NCBI RefSeq assembly: GCF_020532675.1
Contig: NZ_JAJAVE010000003.1
Span: 434,001-498,000, forward strand
Direction: 5' to 3'
Length of the DNA: 64,000 nucleotides
Origin: Methylobacillus gramineus
GTDB lineage: Bacteria > Pseudomonadota > Gammaproteobacteria > Burkholderiales > Methylophilaceae
Shown: positions 53,734 to 63,871 of the stretch, piece by piece
Layout of the letters: the number at the start of each line of letters is the position of its first letter
Position numbering within the stretch: position 1 is the first letter of the stretch
Notes under the pieces: model-generated
What the model was told of the DNA's origin: nothing
The model's database searches: none
The model's input: only the letters and a program-made list of their open reading frames with translations
Position numbers and translations under genes: made by a program

Positions 53734-56700
53734 ATGTTTGGAATAGTACAAGTAGCGCTGAAACGTCCTTATACATTTATTGTAATGGCGATTCTGATCA
53801 TGATCGCCGGCATATTGTCCGCTTTACGTATGCCTACGGATATTTTCCCTGAAATACGTATCCCTGTGATTGCCGTAGCCTGGCAATACGCGGGTATGTC
53901 GCCTGATCAAATGACAGGGCGTATTCTGACAACATTTCAGCGTTCGCTCACTACTACAGTTAATGATATTGAGCATATTGAGTCTAACTCCTATGCTGGT
54001 TTCGGTATCGTCAAAGTCTTTTTTCACCCCGGGGTCAACATTGCAACGGCTAACGCTCAGGTCACTGCCATTTCACAGACGATGTTGCGCCAATTGCCCA
54101 CCGGTACTTCTCCACCGCTGATACTTAATTACAGCGCTTCTACGGTACCGATTCTGCAATTAGCCCTGGCTGGCCAGGGGTTGACTGAACAGAATCTGGC
54201 AGATCTGGGGATGTACCAAGTGCGTACGCGGCTAGTTTCTGTACCTGGAGCGGCTATCCCTTACCCTTTCGGCGGCAAAACTCGCCAGGTGCAGATTGAT
54301 CTGGATCCCGATGCCATGCAGGCTCGCGGCCTGTCCGGCCAGGATGTCGCTAATGCGCTGGCGGTTCAGAATCTGATTCTGCCGGTAGGGACACAGAAGA
54401 TAGGTAATTTTGAATATACGGTTCAATTGAATAATGCGCCGTCAGCATTAGAAGACTTGGGTAATTTGCCGATCAAGGTGGTCAATGGGGCAACGGTATA
54501 TATTCGGGATGTGGCGCAGGTGCGGGATGGCAACCCGCCGCAGACCAATCTTGTGCACGTGGATGGCGCGCGTTCTGTGTTGATGTCTGTCCTCAAGAAC
54601 GGGGCGACATCGACATTGGCGATTGTGGCAGGCATCAAGGACAAGCTCGAAGAGATCAAGCCTACCTTGCCTGATGCGCTGGAAGTACGGCCGATTAACG
54701 ATCAATCAGTATTTGTCAGTGCCGCGATTGAAGGAGTGGTGCTGGAAGGGTGTATCGCTGCGGCACTTACCAGTGTGATGATCCTGTTGTTCCTCGGGAG
54801 CTGGCGTTCTACCGTGATCATCGCCATTTCCATTCCATTATCTATTCTGGGTGCGATCGCCGGACTGGCCATGATAGGGGAGACGCTCAATATCATGACG
54901 CTGGGTGGTCTGGCCTTGGCCGTGGGTATCTTGGTTGATGATGCCACGGTGACCATAGAAAATATCAATTGGCATCTGGAGCAGGGCAAGGAGGTAGAGC
55001 CCGCAATTCTTGATGGTGCCAGGCAGATTGTGACGCCGGCATTTGTGTCTTTGTTGTGTATCTGTATCGTATTCGTGCCGATGTTCTTCCTGGAGGGGGT
55101 ATCACGCTTCCTGTTTGTGCCGATGGCAGAATCCGTCATGTTTGCGATGGTGAGCTCATTTATATTGTCCCGTACGCTAGTGCCGACGATGGCCAAATAT
55201 TTGCTCAAGGCACATGCACCTCATACCGATCTGCATGGCAATGCTACTAGCTTGCCACCATCACGCAATCCCCTGGTGCGTTTCCAGCGAGGGTTTGAGG
55301 CAAGGTTTGAACATTTCCGTGAAGGGTATCGTGGTGTACTTGAGTTGGCCCTGGAAAATCGCAAGAAATTCGTTATCGGGTTCATGCTGTTTGTGATGCT
55401 GAGTTTTGCCTTGGTCCCGTTTCTTGGGCGCAATTTCTTCCCGGCCGTGGATGGAGGGCAGATATTGATGCACGTACGGGTGCCAGTTGGTACTCGTCTG
55501 GAAGATACCGCAGCGAAGTTTGCCAATATCCAGTCGGCCATCCGTAACATCATTCCTGAACATGAAGTTGAAACGCTGGTGGATAATATTGGCCTGCCTA
55601 TCAGCTCCATCAATCTGACCTACAACAACACCGGCATCATGGGGGTGCAGGATGGAGATATCCAGATTGCCCTGGTTGAAGGGCATGAGCCGACGGCAGA
55701 TTACGTCAAGCAGTTGAGGGAACAATTGCCGCGCCTGTTCCCTGATGCCACTTTTTCGTTTCCGCCGGCGGATATCGTGAGTCAGATATTGAATTTTGGT
55801 TCGCCAGCGCCGATTGATTTGCAGATTCGCGGCACTAACCTGCAAGCCAATTTTGATTATGCTAACCGCTTGGTTGCCCAGATTCGCAAGGTGCCTGGGA
55901 TTGCTGATGTTCGCATACAACAGTCACGTCGTAATCCGGTGATTAATGTGGAAGTTGATCGTTCGCGCGCGCAGGAAGTCGGCTTGAATACACGCGATGT
56001 GACCAATAACATGGTGGTGACGCTTGCGGGTAGCAGCCAGGTGGCACCGACTTTCTGGCTGAATCCGGCGAATGGGGTTTCATATCCTATTGTGATGCAA
56101 ACACCGCAATATCGTATGGATAGCATGGCAGCACTGGAGAATTTACCAATTAATGGTGCAGGGCTATCACCGCAGATACTGGGTGGACTGGCAACCTTCT
56201 CTCGCAGCAACGCCAATGCCCTGGTCAGTCAGTATGATATCCAGCCCATGGTGCAGATCAATGCCACCACACAGGGACGTGACCTGGGAGCCGTCGCCAA
56301 GGATATTCGTCGCATTATTGATGAAGCTGCAGCGGATGTGCCCAAAGGGTCAACCGTTGCATTGCTGGGCCAGGTGCAGACCATGGAGAGTGCATTCTCG
56401 GGGCTTTTGTTTGGCCTGGTGGGCGCCATTGCCCTGATCTACCTGCTGATTGTGGTCAACTTCCAGTCCTGGAGCGATGCTTTCGTGATTGTCAGCGCCT
56501 TGCCTGCTGCCATTGCCGGGATTGTATGGATGCTGTTTGCCAGCTTCACGCCATTGTCTGTGCCAGCCCTGACCGGGGCCATCATGTGTATGGGGGTGGC
56601 GACAGCCAATAGCGTGCTGGTGATCAGTTTTGCCCGTGAAAGATTGCAGGAGTTAGGCGATGCTACCCAGGCCGCGATCGAAGCCGGGTTTGTACGGTTC

Positions 56701-56934
56701 CGCCCCGTCTTGATGACTGCATTGGCCATGATGATAGGGATGGCCCCGATGGCACTTGGCCTGGGTGAGGGCGGTGAGCAGAATGCGCCACTTGGACGTG
56801 CCGTGATAGGAGGATTGTTGTTTGCAACCATTACCACCTTGGTCTTTGTGCCAGTAGTGTTCAGCATGGTGCACAACAAGCAACGTAAAAGTAATGTAAC
56901 GAATAATACAACTGGAGAAGTCAATGTCATCTGA
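53734..56934 (+). CDS. RND efflux pump inner-membrane permease
   Basis: 1066 residues, the size of a full RND transporter. It begins MFGIVQVALKRPYTFIVMAI and has two groups of membrane helices separated by large periplasmic loops. Helix 4 carries AVGILVDDATVTIENIN, with the paired Asp needed for proton flow. The late segment FVRFRPVLMTALAMMIGMAP is the conserved end of the family. Closest in style to HAE-type multidrug or solvent pumps, though the substrate is unknown. The stop overlaps the adaptor gene by 11 bases. The gene order permease-adaptor-outer-membrane factor is the reverse of the common adaptor-permease order. Confidence 0.93.
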   Translation: MFGIVQVALKRPYTFIVMAILIMIAGILSALRMPTDIFPEIRIPVIAVAWQYAGMSPDQMTGRILTTFQRSLTTTVNDIEHIESNSYAGFGIVKVFFHPGVNIATANAQVTAISQTMLRQLPTGTSPPLILNYSASTVPILQLALAGQGLTEQNLADLGMYQVRTRLVSVPGAAIPYPFGGKTRQVQIDLDPDAMQARGLSGQDVANALAVQNLILPVGTQKIGNFEYTVQLNNAPSALEDLGNLPIKVVNGATVYIRDVAQVRDGNPPQTNLVHVDGARSVLMSVLKNGATSTLAIVAGIKDKLEEIKPTLPDALEVRPINDQSVFVSAAIEGVVLEGCIAAALTSVMILLFLGSWRSTVIIAISIPLSILGAIAGLAMIGETLNIMTLGGLALAVGILVDDATVTIENINWHLEQGKEVEPAILDGARQIVTPAFVSLLCICIVFVPMFFLEGVSRFLFVPMAESVMFAMVSSFILSRTLVPTMAKYLLKAHAPHTDLHGNATSLPPSRNPLVRFQRGFEARFEHFREGYRGVLELALENRKKFVIGFMLFVMLSFALVPFLGRNFFPAVDGGQILMHVRVPVGTRLEDTAAKFANIQSAIRNIIPEHEVETLVDNIGLPISSINLTYNNTGIMGVQDGDIQIALVEGHEPTADYVKQLREQLPRLFPDATFSFPPADIVSQILNFGSPAPIDLQIRGTNLQANFDYANRLVAQIRKVPGIADVRIQQSRRNPVINVEVDRSRAQEVGLNTRDVTNNMVVTLAGSSQVAPTFWLNPANGVSYPIVMQTPQYRMDSMAALENLPINGAGLSPQILGGLATFSRSNANALVSQYDIQPMVQINATTQGRDLGAVAKDIRRIIDEAAADVPKGSTVALLGQVQTMESAFSGLLFGLVGAIALIYLLIVVNFQSWSDAFVIVSALPAAIAGIVWMLFASFTPLSVPALTGAIMCMGVATANSVLVISFARERLQELGDATQAAIEAGFVRFRPVLMTALAMMIGMAPMALGLGEGGEQNAPLGRAVIGGLLFATITTLVFVPVVFSMVHNKQRKSNVTNNTTGEVNVI

Positions 56935-58087
56935 TCGTTCAGCGCCGCGCCGTACCACGCGTAGAGGCGGTCTGGTATTAGTGATTATCGCCGCGGTGAT
57001 TGTGGCCTATGGCCTGACCACGCGTGCCAAGGAAAGCCGGGAACTCAAGCAGTGGACGGATGAGCAAGCAGTACCTACGGTAACGCTGATATCACCTACC
57101 ACCGATAGCAGTAGTGCAAGCCTCGAACTGCCTGCTCGCCTGGAAGCGTTTGCCCGGGCCCCGATTTATGCCCGGGCCAGCGGTTACCTTAAAAGCTGGA
57201 AAGCTGATATTGGCACCCAGGTAAAAGCCGGACAGGAGTTGGGGGAAATTGAAACCCCTGATCTTGATCAACAATTGCTGCAGGCCAAGGCCGATGTGGC
57301 GAGTGCCAAAGTGAATGCTGAATTGGCGGGTACCACGGCCAAGCGGTGGCAGTCCATGCTCAATAGCGACTCCGTGTCGCGCCAGGAAGTGGATGAGCGC
57401 GTTGGAGATTATGCGGCCAAGCAGGCGATATTGCAGGCGGCACAGGCCAATCTTGACCGTGTCCAGGCCAACAAGGTCTTTACCAAACTGGTAGCCCCGT
57501 TTGAGGGAGTTGTGACTGCGCGTTCCACGGATATCGGTGCCCTGATCAATGTCGGCAGTGCTGCCGGCTTACCCTTGTTTGTCGTTTCCGATACTCGCAA
57601 ATTACGCCTGTATGTCAGTGTGCCGCAGAACTATGCATCCAGCATAGGCAAAGGCGCTGTAGCCAAGGTCTCCATTCCGGGCCAGCCCGGTAAGACTTAC
57701 AGCGCTACGCTAGTGGCATCTTCTCAATCTGTGGATGCCTCTTCTGGGACTACCCTGTTCCAGTTCCTGGTGCCTAATCCTGATGGTGAGCTGTTACCTG
57801 GTGGTTTTGCCCGTGTCAGCCTGGAACTGCCAGCAAATACTGCCAGCCTGAGCATTCCGGCGAGCGCGCTGATTGTGCGTCAGGATGGCCTGCATGTGGC
57901 CACCCTTGATGCCAACAATCAGGTGGCCCTCAAGGAGGTCACAATCGCGCGAGACCTGGGCAAGACCATAGAGTTAAGCTCCGGGATCAGTGCAGATGAC
58001 AAGCTGGTCGATAGCCCGGCTGATGATATTAGCGATGGCCTGGTTGTGCGGATAGCCGAAACCAAGCCAGAGGCCAAGAAGCCATGA
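56924..58087 (+). CDS. RND efflux periplasmic adaptor
   Basis: 387 residues. N-terminal membrane anchor (RGGLVLVIIAAVIVAYGLTT), then lipoyl halves (RAPIYARAS-type: YARASGYLKSWKADIGTQVK; FEGVVTARSTDIGALINVGS), an alpha-hairpin coiled coil between them (about 125-190) and beta-barrel and membrane-proximal domains. The layout is that of membrane fusion proteins. It overlaps both neighbours (11 and 4 bases), so the three are strictly one operon. Confidence 0.92.
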   Translation: MSSDRSAPRRTTRRGGLVLVIIAAVIVAYGLTTRAKESRELKQWTDEQAVPTVTLISPTTDSSSASLELPARLEAFARAPIYARASGYLKSWKADIGTQVKAGQELGEIETPDLDQQLLQAKADVASAKVNAELAGTTAKRWQSMLNSDSVSRQEVDERVGDYAAKQAILQAAQANLDRVQANKVFTKLVAPFEGVVTARSTDIGALINVGSAAGLPLFVVSDTRKLRLYVSVPQNYASSIGKGAVAKVSIPGQPGKTYSATLVASSQSVDASSGTTLFQFLVPNPDGELLPGGFARVSLELPANTASLSIPASALIVRQDGLHVATLDANNQVALKEVTIARDLGKTIELSSGISADDKLVDSPADDISDGLVVRIAETKPEAKKP

Positions 58088-59541
58088 TTGCAGGCAAGCA
58101 GATAGCCAGCCTGGGCCTACTGGCTATGCTCAGTGCATGCTCGTTTGCACCAGAGCTGAAAATACCTGAAGTGCCAGTGGCGGAGGCTTACAAGGAGGTT
58201 CAGCCCTGGGTTCATGCTCAACCAGCAGACCAGTTGCCGCGCGGTCCGTGGTGGGTGCTGTATGGCGATAGCCAGCTTAACGCATTACAGGACAAGCTGA
58301 TTGCCAATAACCCCAACCTGGCAGCGGCGCTGGCACACTACCAACAGGCACAGGCGTACAGTGATCAAACACGCTCTGCGCTGTTTCCCTCTCTTTCTGC
58401 CAACGGCTCTGCCGGGCGCAACCGCGTGTCGGAAAATCGGCCATTAGTGCCGCCTAATGCTAACATCGCGCCCACTTATTCTGCTTACAGCCTGGGCTTG
58501 CAAGCGAGCTATGAGCTAGATCTATGGGGGCGCGTGCGCAATACGGTGAAGGCTGGTGAGGCAGAAGCTGCCGCAGCCGAAACAGATCTTGAATCTGCGC
58601 GCTTGAGTCTGCAGGCACAGCTTGCGGACAGTTTCATTGTCTTGCGCGGATTGGATCAGCAGTTGCAGATTCTGCAGGAGACGGTTGATGCGAATGCCAA
58701 GGCCTTGTCCCTGACCAGCACCCGGCATGATGCAGGCATCGTACCGGGGCTGGATGTGAGCCGAGCACAAACCCAGCTTGATACCACCCGCTCACAGCTT
58801 GAGCAGGTCAAGGCGCAGCGTGCCGTGGTTGAACACGCGATTGCGGCATTGGTGGGCGAGTCGCCTTCCCAATTTAGCATTGCTGCTGAGCACAATGTCA
58901 TTGCCTTGCCGCAGATTCCGGTGGGATTACCGTCTACCTTGCTGCAGCGCAGGCCGGATATTGCGTCGGCGCAACGTCGGGTCGTGGCTGCCAATGCCAG
59001 TGTTGGCGTGGCTAAAACAGCCTTCTTTCCGGCACTTAGCTTGAGTGCTGCTTTTGGTTATCAAAGCGTGTCTACTAGTAATTGGCTGAATGCGCCCAGC
59101 AACTTCTGGTCTATCGGGCCATCCATGGTGTTCCAGTTATTTGATGCCGGACGTCGTAAAGCCCAGGTTGCCCAGGCCCAGGCTGTGCTGGATGAGGCTG
59201 GCGCACGTTACCGCGGCGTAGTGCTGGGGGCTTTCCAGCAGGTAGAAGACAACCTGGCACGCCTGAATCATTATCAGGCAGCCGCTGAAGCCGAGAAATC
59301 TGCCGCAGATGCTGCGCAGAAGTCGTTGGAATTTGCCATGAACCGTTACCGCGAAGGCGCGGCCAATTATCTGGAAGTGACCACTGCACAAGCACAGGCT
59401 TTGCAAACACAACGGTCATTGCTTGATCTCAATGTCAGCCAGTTACGTGCCAGCATTGATCTGGTGCGTGCTTTGGGCGGTGGCTGGCAACAAGAGCAGG
59501 GTGCCTTGAGTCAAGGCAAAGAGCTAGGTAGGGAGTCGTAA
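58084..59541 (+). CDS. RND efflux outer-membrane factor (NodT/OprM family)
   Basis: 485 residues. The lipobox LSACSF in the signal peptide implies an outer-membrane lipoprotein. It has the typical two-fold repeat: PWWVLYGDSQLNALQDKLIA and LGLQASYELDLWGRVRNTVK in the first half, IPVGLPSTLLQRRPDIASAQ and the long helix GAFQQVEDNLARLNHYQAAA in the second. TolC-like trimers with a barrel and alpha-tunnel are expected. It completes the tripartite pump. It ends 19 bp before the convergent AraC gene. Confidence 0.94.
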   Translation: MIAGKQIASLGLLAMLSACSFAPELKIPEVPVAEAYKEVQPWVHAQPADQLPRGPWWVLYGDSQLNALQDKLIANNPNLAAALAHYQQAQAYSDQTRSALFPSLSANGSAGRNRVSENRPLVPPNANIAPTYSAYSLGLQASYELDLWGRVRNTVKAGEAEAAAAETDLESARLSLQAQLADSFIVLRGLDQQLQILQETVDANAKALSLTSTRHDAGIVPGLDVSRAQTQLDTTRSQLEQVKAQRAVVEHAIAALVGESPSQFSIAAEHNVIALPQIPVGLPSTLLQRRPDIASAQRRVVAANASVGVAKTAFFPALSLSAAFGYQSVSTSNWLNAPSNFWSIGPSMVFQLFDAGRRKAQVAQAQAVLDEAGARYRGVVLGAFQQVEDNLARLNHYQAAAEAEKSAADAAQKSLEFAMNRYREGAANYLEVTTAQAQALQTQRSLLDLNVSQLRASIDLVRALGGGWQQEQGALSQGKELGRES

Positions 59542-59560
59542 GGCTAAGGGGAAAAGTTGG

Positions 59561-60403
59561 TCAGCTGAGATGTTGCTTGTCTCGCATAGGCTGATCAAGT
59601 CCCCAGCGGGTAAGGTAATTGCTCGGAGACTCCCCCATCACGCGGGAGAACATACTGGTAAATCCTGCTGTGCTGCCATAACCCAGGGCAATCGAGATAT
59701 TGGTAATACTATGCCCTTCAATCAGCAGTTCCACTGCCCGGATCAGACATAATTGCTGTCGCCAGGCAGAGAACGTCATGCCGGTCTCCTTCTGGAACAG
59801 CCTGGCCAGGGTGCGAGGACTGGCGCCGGCAATATGCGCCCAATCCTCTATGTTTTTGTCATCCCCGGGATTAGAGTGCAAGGTCGAAGTGACTTTGCGC
59901 AAGCGCTGATCCCTGCCTTCAGGCAAGAATAGCGGGGCTTCCTTGGCCATGCCGATCTGGTCTATCAGCACTTGCATCAATCGATGTTCATAACCATCCA
60001 GCGGATATTCCCAACCGATTTCCACGGCTTGAATCACCAGCTCGCGTAATAAGGGACTGAGCTTGATGACACAGCATTGCTTTGGCAAGGGCTGCAATAG
60101 CGCGGGGCTGATCAATACCGTTTTCATTTCCGCTGCCTGAATATAAGTGACACTATGCTTGGCAGCGCCAGGGATCCAGCAGGCACGTCCTGGTGGGGTG
60201 ATCCATGAACCATCCACGGTTTCAACACGCATGCTGCCTTTTGTGACAAACATCAGCTGGCCGCGATGGTGGGAGTGGGTTTCCACCACCCAGCCTTTTG
60301 AATAAAAGCCTACGCGGCCTACCACCGGTTGATCTGACAGGTCAGGGTCCGGACTGCGACCATGCAGGTCGGAAAATACGGGATGGTGTTCTAGCGTAGA
60401 CAT
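59561..60403 (-). CDS. AraC-family transcriptional regulator
   Basis: 280 residues. N-terminal cupin-like sensor (about 25-160; VETHSHHRGQLMFVTKGSMR, ITPPGRACWIPGAAKHSV) and a C-terminal AraC/XylS double helix-turn-helix (about 180-275; GASPRTLARLFQKETGMTFS, SIALGYGSTAGFTSMFSRVM). The sensor is of the type that binds small hydrophobic ligands. It is convergent with the efflux operon and tail to tail with it, so it may control the pump in trans through the region before 53734. The start at 60403 lacks a strong ribosome site. Confidence 0.9.
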   Translation of the reverse strand: MSTLEHHPVFSDLHGRSPDPDLSDQPVVGRVGFYSKGWVVETHSHHRGQLMFVTKGSMRVETVDGSWITPPGRACWIPGAAKHSVTYIQAAEMKTVLISPALLQPLPKQCCVIKLSPLLRELVIQAVEIGWEYPLDGYEHRLMQVLIDQIGMAKEAPLFLPEGRDQRLRKVTSTLHSNPGDDKNIEDWAHIAGASPRTLARLFQKETGMTFSAWRQQLCLIRAVELLIEGHSITNISIALGYGSTAGFTSMFSRVMGESPSNYLTRWGLDQPMRDKQHLS

Positions 60404-60424
60404 GGCATGCGCATGAGAGGATCG

Positions 60425-61024
60425 TTAATTGATCGAAGCAGGCTGACAATTGGCCGTATTGGCTGCAGTCTGCTCCGCCCAGGCCAGCGCTTGCTGCAGG
60501 GCGCTAGTGCTGGCTGTATCAAGGGCTGTCACGCCACCTTTCACATCTGCGGTAGGTGCATTACTGCTGGCCTCGATCAGGCTGGATGCCAGCAGATGGC
60601 GGCTCTTGCGATCTATCAATGTGCTCTGTATCTGTACCACACCTTTGTTGCTGCCAGGGCTATCGAATACCTGGTCAAAGGCCACCACGTTTAATTTAAC
60701 GCTGCATTGCTGCTGGGGTAAGGCACTATTGCCCAGTTTCTGCCGCACCAGGTCCAGTGGCAGAGTTGACCAGCGGCTTTCTGCATAGGCAAAAATCTGC
60801 GCAGGGTTCTTGTAGTTCAGGCGATAGCGTATCTTGTTATTCTGGATCGCATCGCTTGAGCTGATGCTGTCTACAGGCAGCTTGGGCTCAATCCGGGTTT
60901 GTGCCGATGCCAGGCCGAAATCATAAAACTCCAGCTGTTTGGTTTCCGGTTTGATGGAGCTGACGCAGCCACCCAACAGGCTGGTTGCGAGAATCGTCGT
61001 CAGTACAAAAGACAGTCTTTGCAT
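60425..61024 (-). CDS. ABC-transport auxiliary lipoprotein (MCE-associated)
   Basis: 199 residues from the ATG at 61024, chosen because GAGG stands six bases before it; the TTG at 61036 is a worse choice. Lipobox LLGGC. The mature domain (FYDFGLASAQTRIEPKLPVD, IRYRLNYKNPAQIFAYAESR, SVKLNVVAFDQVFDSPGSNK) matches the ABC_trans_aux/PqiC-like family that partners MCE proteins at the outer membrane. Last gene of the mla-type operon; the upstream MCE stop lies at 61033. Confidence 0.85.
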   Translation of the reverse strand: MQRLSFVLTTILATSLLGGCVSSIKPETKQLEFYDFGLASAQTRIEPKLPVDSISSSDAIQNNKIRYRLNYKNPAQIFAYAESRWSTLPLDLVRQKLGNSALPQQQCSVKLNVVAFDQVFDSPGSNKGVVQIQSTLIDRKSRHLLASSLIEASSNAPTADVKGGVTALDTASTSALQQALAWAEQTAANTANCQPASIN

Positions 61025-61032
61025 GGGATACC

Positions 61033-61983
61033 TCAAGGAGCAGATTTAAAGCCAGATTCGCCAGGGCCGGGGCGTGTTTCCGGTTTGCCGAAAATCAGGC
61101 TTTGCGGGTTTTCTTCCAGCATATCCAGCAGGCGGCTGAAGCGGCGAGCATCATCGTTGGCGGTGATTGTTAATTCGTTGATACGCGGCAGGGTTTCATT
61201 ATTCAGGGTATCGCCAATCAGGCCGGTGCTGTTGCGGATATCACCAGCCATGCTGCGCACATCCTGAACTGTGGCGGTAAGCTCAGACAGCAGGGGAGCG
61301 GCAGCATTGGTTGCGGTTTGCAAGTTTTCCAGCGTCTTGGTCAGTTGCTGCTGGTTGTGCTCGGACATGAATTTGCTCGCCTTGCTGAACGCATCATTGG
61401 CCGCGTTGAGTGTGGGGGAAAGTTTGGCAGAAGCCTGCTCCAGATTGACCAATGTGTTGTTGAGTTTATCTACATCAATCTTGTGCATGACTTCGTTGGC
61501 ATGCGCGATGGTGGAAGCACCATTGTTGATAAAGGCTTCGACCTTGTCTGCCAGTTGCGGGATGCGCTCCGAAATGCGATCTATCAGGGATGGGCGCATG
61601 GTGATCAGTGAGCCTGGGGGTAATTGTTCGCCGCTGCCGTCATTGTCATTGAGGTCGATATAGGCCAGACCTGTGACGCCTTGCGAGCGTAGCTCAGCAT
61701 AGGTCTCCTTGGTCAGGTGCAGTTTGCCATCGACGCGGATAGTGATCTCGATCGAGGATTGCGAGTCGGGGTCCAGGGCAATCCTGGTGACCTTACCCAC
61801 ATTGACGCCACGGAATTTGACCGATGCTTCTTCGCTTAGTCCGGTGACCGGTTGTCGTGAGATGATTTTGTATTCAATCAATGATTGTCGTGTACCACTC
61901 AGCCACCAGAAAGCAAAAGCAAGGATGGCAAGCAGCACCAGGGTGACGATGCCGACAATAATTGCGTGAGCGCGATTTTCCAT
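61033..61983 (-). CDS. MlaD/MCE-domain lipid-transport protein
   Basis: 316 residues. One N-terminal membrane helix (AIIVGIVTLVLLAILAFAFW), one MCE domain (about 40-120; EASVKFRGVNVGKVTRIALD, YAELRSQGVTGLAYIDLND) and a long helical C-terminus (about 150-300). It is longer than E. coli MlaD and more like the single-MCE proteins of betaproteobacteria. Hexameric rings of such proteins ferry phospholipids through the periplasm. It follows the ATPase gene by three bases. Confidence 0.9.
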   Translation of the reverse strand: MENRAHAIIVGIVTLVLLAILAFAFWWLSGTRQSLIEYKIISRQPVTGLSEEASVKFRGVNVGKVTRIALDPDSQSSIEITIRVDGKLHLTKETYAELRSQGVTGLAYIDLNDNDGSGEQLPPGSLITMRPSLIDRISERIPQLADKVEAFINNGASTIAHANEVMHKIDVDKLNNTLVNLEQASAKLSPTLNAANDAFSKASKFMSEHNQQQLTKTLENLQTATNAAAPLLSELTATVQDVRSMAGDIRNSTGLIGDTLNNETLPRINELTITANDDARRFSRLLDMLEENPQSLIFGKPETRPGPGESGFKSAP

Positions 61984-61986
61984 AAA

Positions 61987-62751
61987 TTATTCCGTTCTTT
62001 CCAATCGGACACGAACGCCCTGAAAAAAGTTTTGCACAAAGGGATGGTCTATATTGCCAAGTTCTCGCAGGCTGCAGTTGGCCACAATGCGTTTATCGGC
62101 GAGCACGGCCACTTTGTCAGTCAGCGAGACCAGTGTGTCGAGGTCATGCGTGACAAAAATCACGGTCAGCCCCAAAGCATGCTTGATGTGCTTGATCAGT
62201 TCAACAAACTTCTCGCTGCGGTCTGGATCCAGACCTGCTGTGGGTTCATCCAGCAATAGAAGTTCAGGCTCAAGTGCCAGCGCACGGGCCAAAGCCACCC
62301 GCTTGATCATGCCGCCTGATAGCTGGGAAGGCAGGCGGGTGCTGGTGTCTGCCTCCATTTCCACCAGCGACAGCTTATGCAGCACCAACTGCCGTATCGT
62401 GGCTTCGTCGAACTGCTTGAGCTCGCGTAAAGGAAAGGCAATGTTATCAAACACGCTGAGTGCAGAAAACAAAGCGCCTTGCTGAAAGAGCATGCCCAAG
62501 CGGTTCATCAGGCGTTGCTGGGGTATGCGGTCCATTTCATGCAGGTTCTTGCCAAATAGCAGTACCTCGCCCTTGCTCGGCCGCGTCAGGCCGACAATAT
62601 GCCGGAGCAATGTAGTTTTCCCACTACCAGATCCCCCTACCAGCGAGACGATTTCGCCTGCGTTGATGGTAAGGTCCAGATCCTCGTGCACGACATTGCT
62701 GCCGAATACTGTCCATACCTTGCGGATTTCACAAATCGGTTGCGTCGCCAT
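61987..62751 (-). CDS. MlaF-type ABC transporter ATPase
   Basis: 254 residues. Walker A GGSGSGKTTLLRH, signature LSGGMIKRVALARALA (the MK/IKR form typical of MlaF), Walker B LLLLDEPTAGLDPD and switch FVTHDLDTL. It energises MlaE-type lipid transport. It begins one base after the permease stop. No regulatory extension is present. Confidence 0.93.
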   Translation of the reverse strand: MATQPICEIRKVWTVFGSNVVHEDLDLTINAGEIVSLVGGSGSGKTTLLRHIVGLTRPSKGEVLLFGKNLHEMDRIPQQRLMNRLGMLFQQGALFSALSVFDNIAFPLRELKQFDEATIRQLVLHKLSLVEMEADTSTRLPSQLSGGMIKRVALARALALEPELLLLDEPTAGLDPDRSEKFVELIKHIKHALGLTVIFVTHDLDTLVSLTDKVAVLADKRIVANCSLRELGNIDHPFVQNFFQGVRVRLERTE

Positions 62752-62752
62752 G

Positions 62753-63871
62753 CTATACCCCTATGCCGCTGGTAAGAATGGCGAAGCCTGCATCAATCAG
62801 GATGACACAGGTGATGGCGGTCACGACCGAGCTGGTAGTGCTCAGGCTCAGGCTTTCGGTGTTGGGTTTGATGCGCAAGCCAAAATGGCAGGCCACCAGC
62901 GCGACAATAAAGCCAAACATGAGACCCTTGATCAGGCTCAGTGTGAGATTGACTGGTTGCACCACGGCCGCGAGGTAGTCGAAAAAGAAGCGGAAGCCAA
63001 GCCCCAGTTCCGTGTTGGCGGATAAAGCGCCACCGAACAAGGCCCAGAGCGAAGTCCATATCACCAGCATTGGCGCAATGAAAGTGAGCCCTAACACTTT
63101 GGGCAGGACAACACGCAAAATACGGGAAATGCCCATGGTGGCCAGGGCATCAATTTCTTCCGTGACCCGCATGACGCCGATTTGCGCAGTCATGGCCGAG
63201 CCTGACCTGCCTGCGACCAACACTGCCATCAGAATGGGGCCAAGTTCACGGATGATGGCAAGGCCGAGTATGTTCACGATAAAAATGTCCGCACCAAAGG
63301 CGCGTAGCTGCGTGGCCATCAGGTAACTCATGGCCACGCCTATCATGAAGCCGAGCAGGGCAGTGACCGGCAGTGCCGTGATGCCACTTTTGTAGATATT
63401 GGCGCTGAATTCACGCCAGGGGAAATCCTGGGGGCGCCTTAACAGGTAACCCAGTTCCATGACCAACAGTCCAAGCAGGCGGACAAAATCCCAGACGTGA
63501 CTGCTGACGAACATGGACAAGGTGCCCCATTTTGCAATCAGGTTGAGCAGGTAGGATTGGCGTGCTTTTTTCGGTGTCTGACTATCTATCTGTGCCAGGG
63601 TATCAAAGATGGCGGTCTGCGTTTCCGTCAGCGCAATCCTGCCGTCTATCTTGCCTTGCCAGCCAGCCCAGAGCACGGCTGCACCAGCAGTATCAAGCTG
63701 TTCAACCTGGGTCAGGTCCCATTGTGCCAATGGGTCGGAAAAAATAGGCTGCAGTGATTTCTTCAGCTTGGCAAAGTCGTTTTCCAGTGCGCGCAGCGAC
63801 CATTGTCCCTGCAGCACTATGTGCCGCCTGCCTTGGGCATCCTGGTCAACCTGAAAACTTGCTGCGGCCAT
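62753..63871 (-). CDS. MlaE-family permease with N-terminal STAS domain
   Basis: 372 residues. A STAS-like domain (about 1-100; RHIVLQGQWSLRALENDFAK, WDLTQVEQLDTAGAAVLWAG) is fused to the permease core (about 130-372), which contains ALLGFMIGVAMSYLMATQL, RELGPILMAVLVAGRSGSAM and IGVMRVTEEIDALATMGISR, the MlaE fingerprint. STAS-fused permeases replace a separate MlaB. First gene of the operon; its promoter should lie in 63872-64000. Confidence 0.93.
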   Translation of the reverse strand: MAAASFQVDQDAQGRRHIVLQGQWSLRALENDFAKLKKSLQPIFSDPLAQWDLTQVEQLDTAGAAVLWAGWQGKIDGRIALTETQTAIFDTLAQIDSQTPKKARQSYLLNLIAKWGTLSMFVSSHVWDFVRLLGLLVMELGYLLRRPQDFPWREFSANIYKSGITALPVTALLGFMIGVAMSYLMATQLRAFGADIFIVNILGLAIIRELGPILMAVLVAGRSGSAMTAQIGVMRVTEEIDALATMGISRILRVVLPKVLGLTFIAPMLVIWTSLWALFGGALSANTELGLGFRFFFDYLAAVVQPVNLTLSLIKGLMFGFIVALVACHFGLRIKPNTESLSLSTTSSVVTAITCVILIDAGFAILTSGIGV

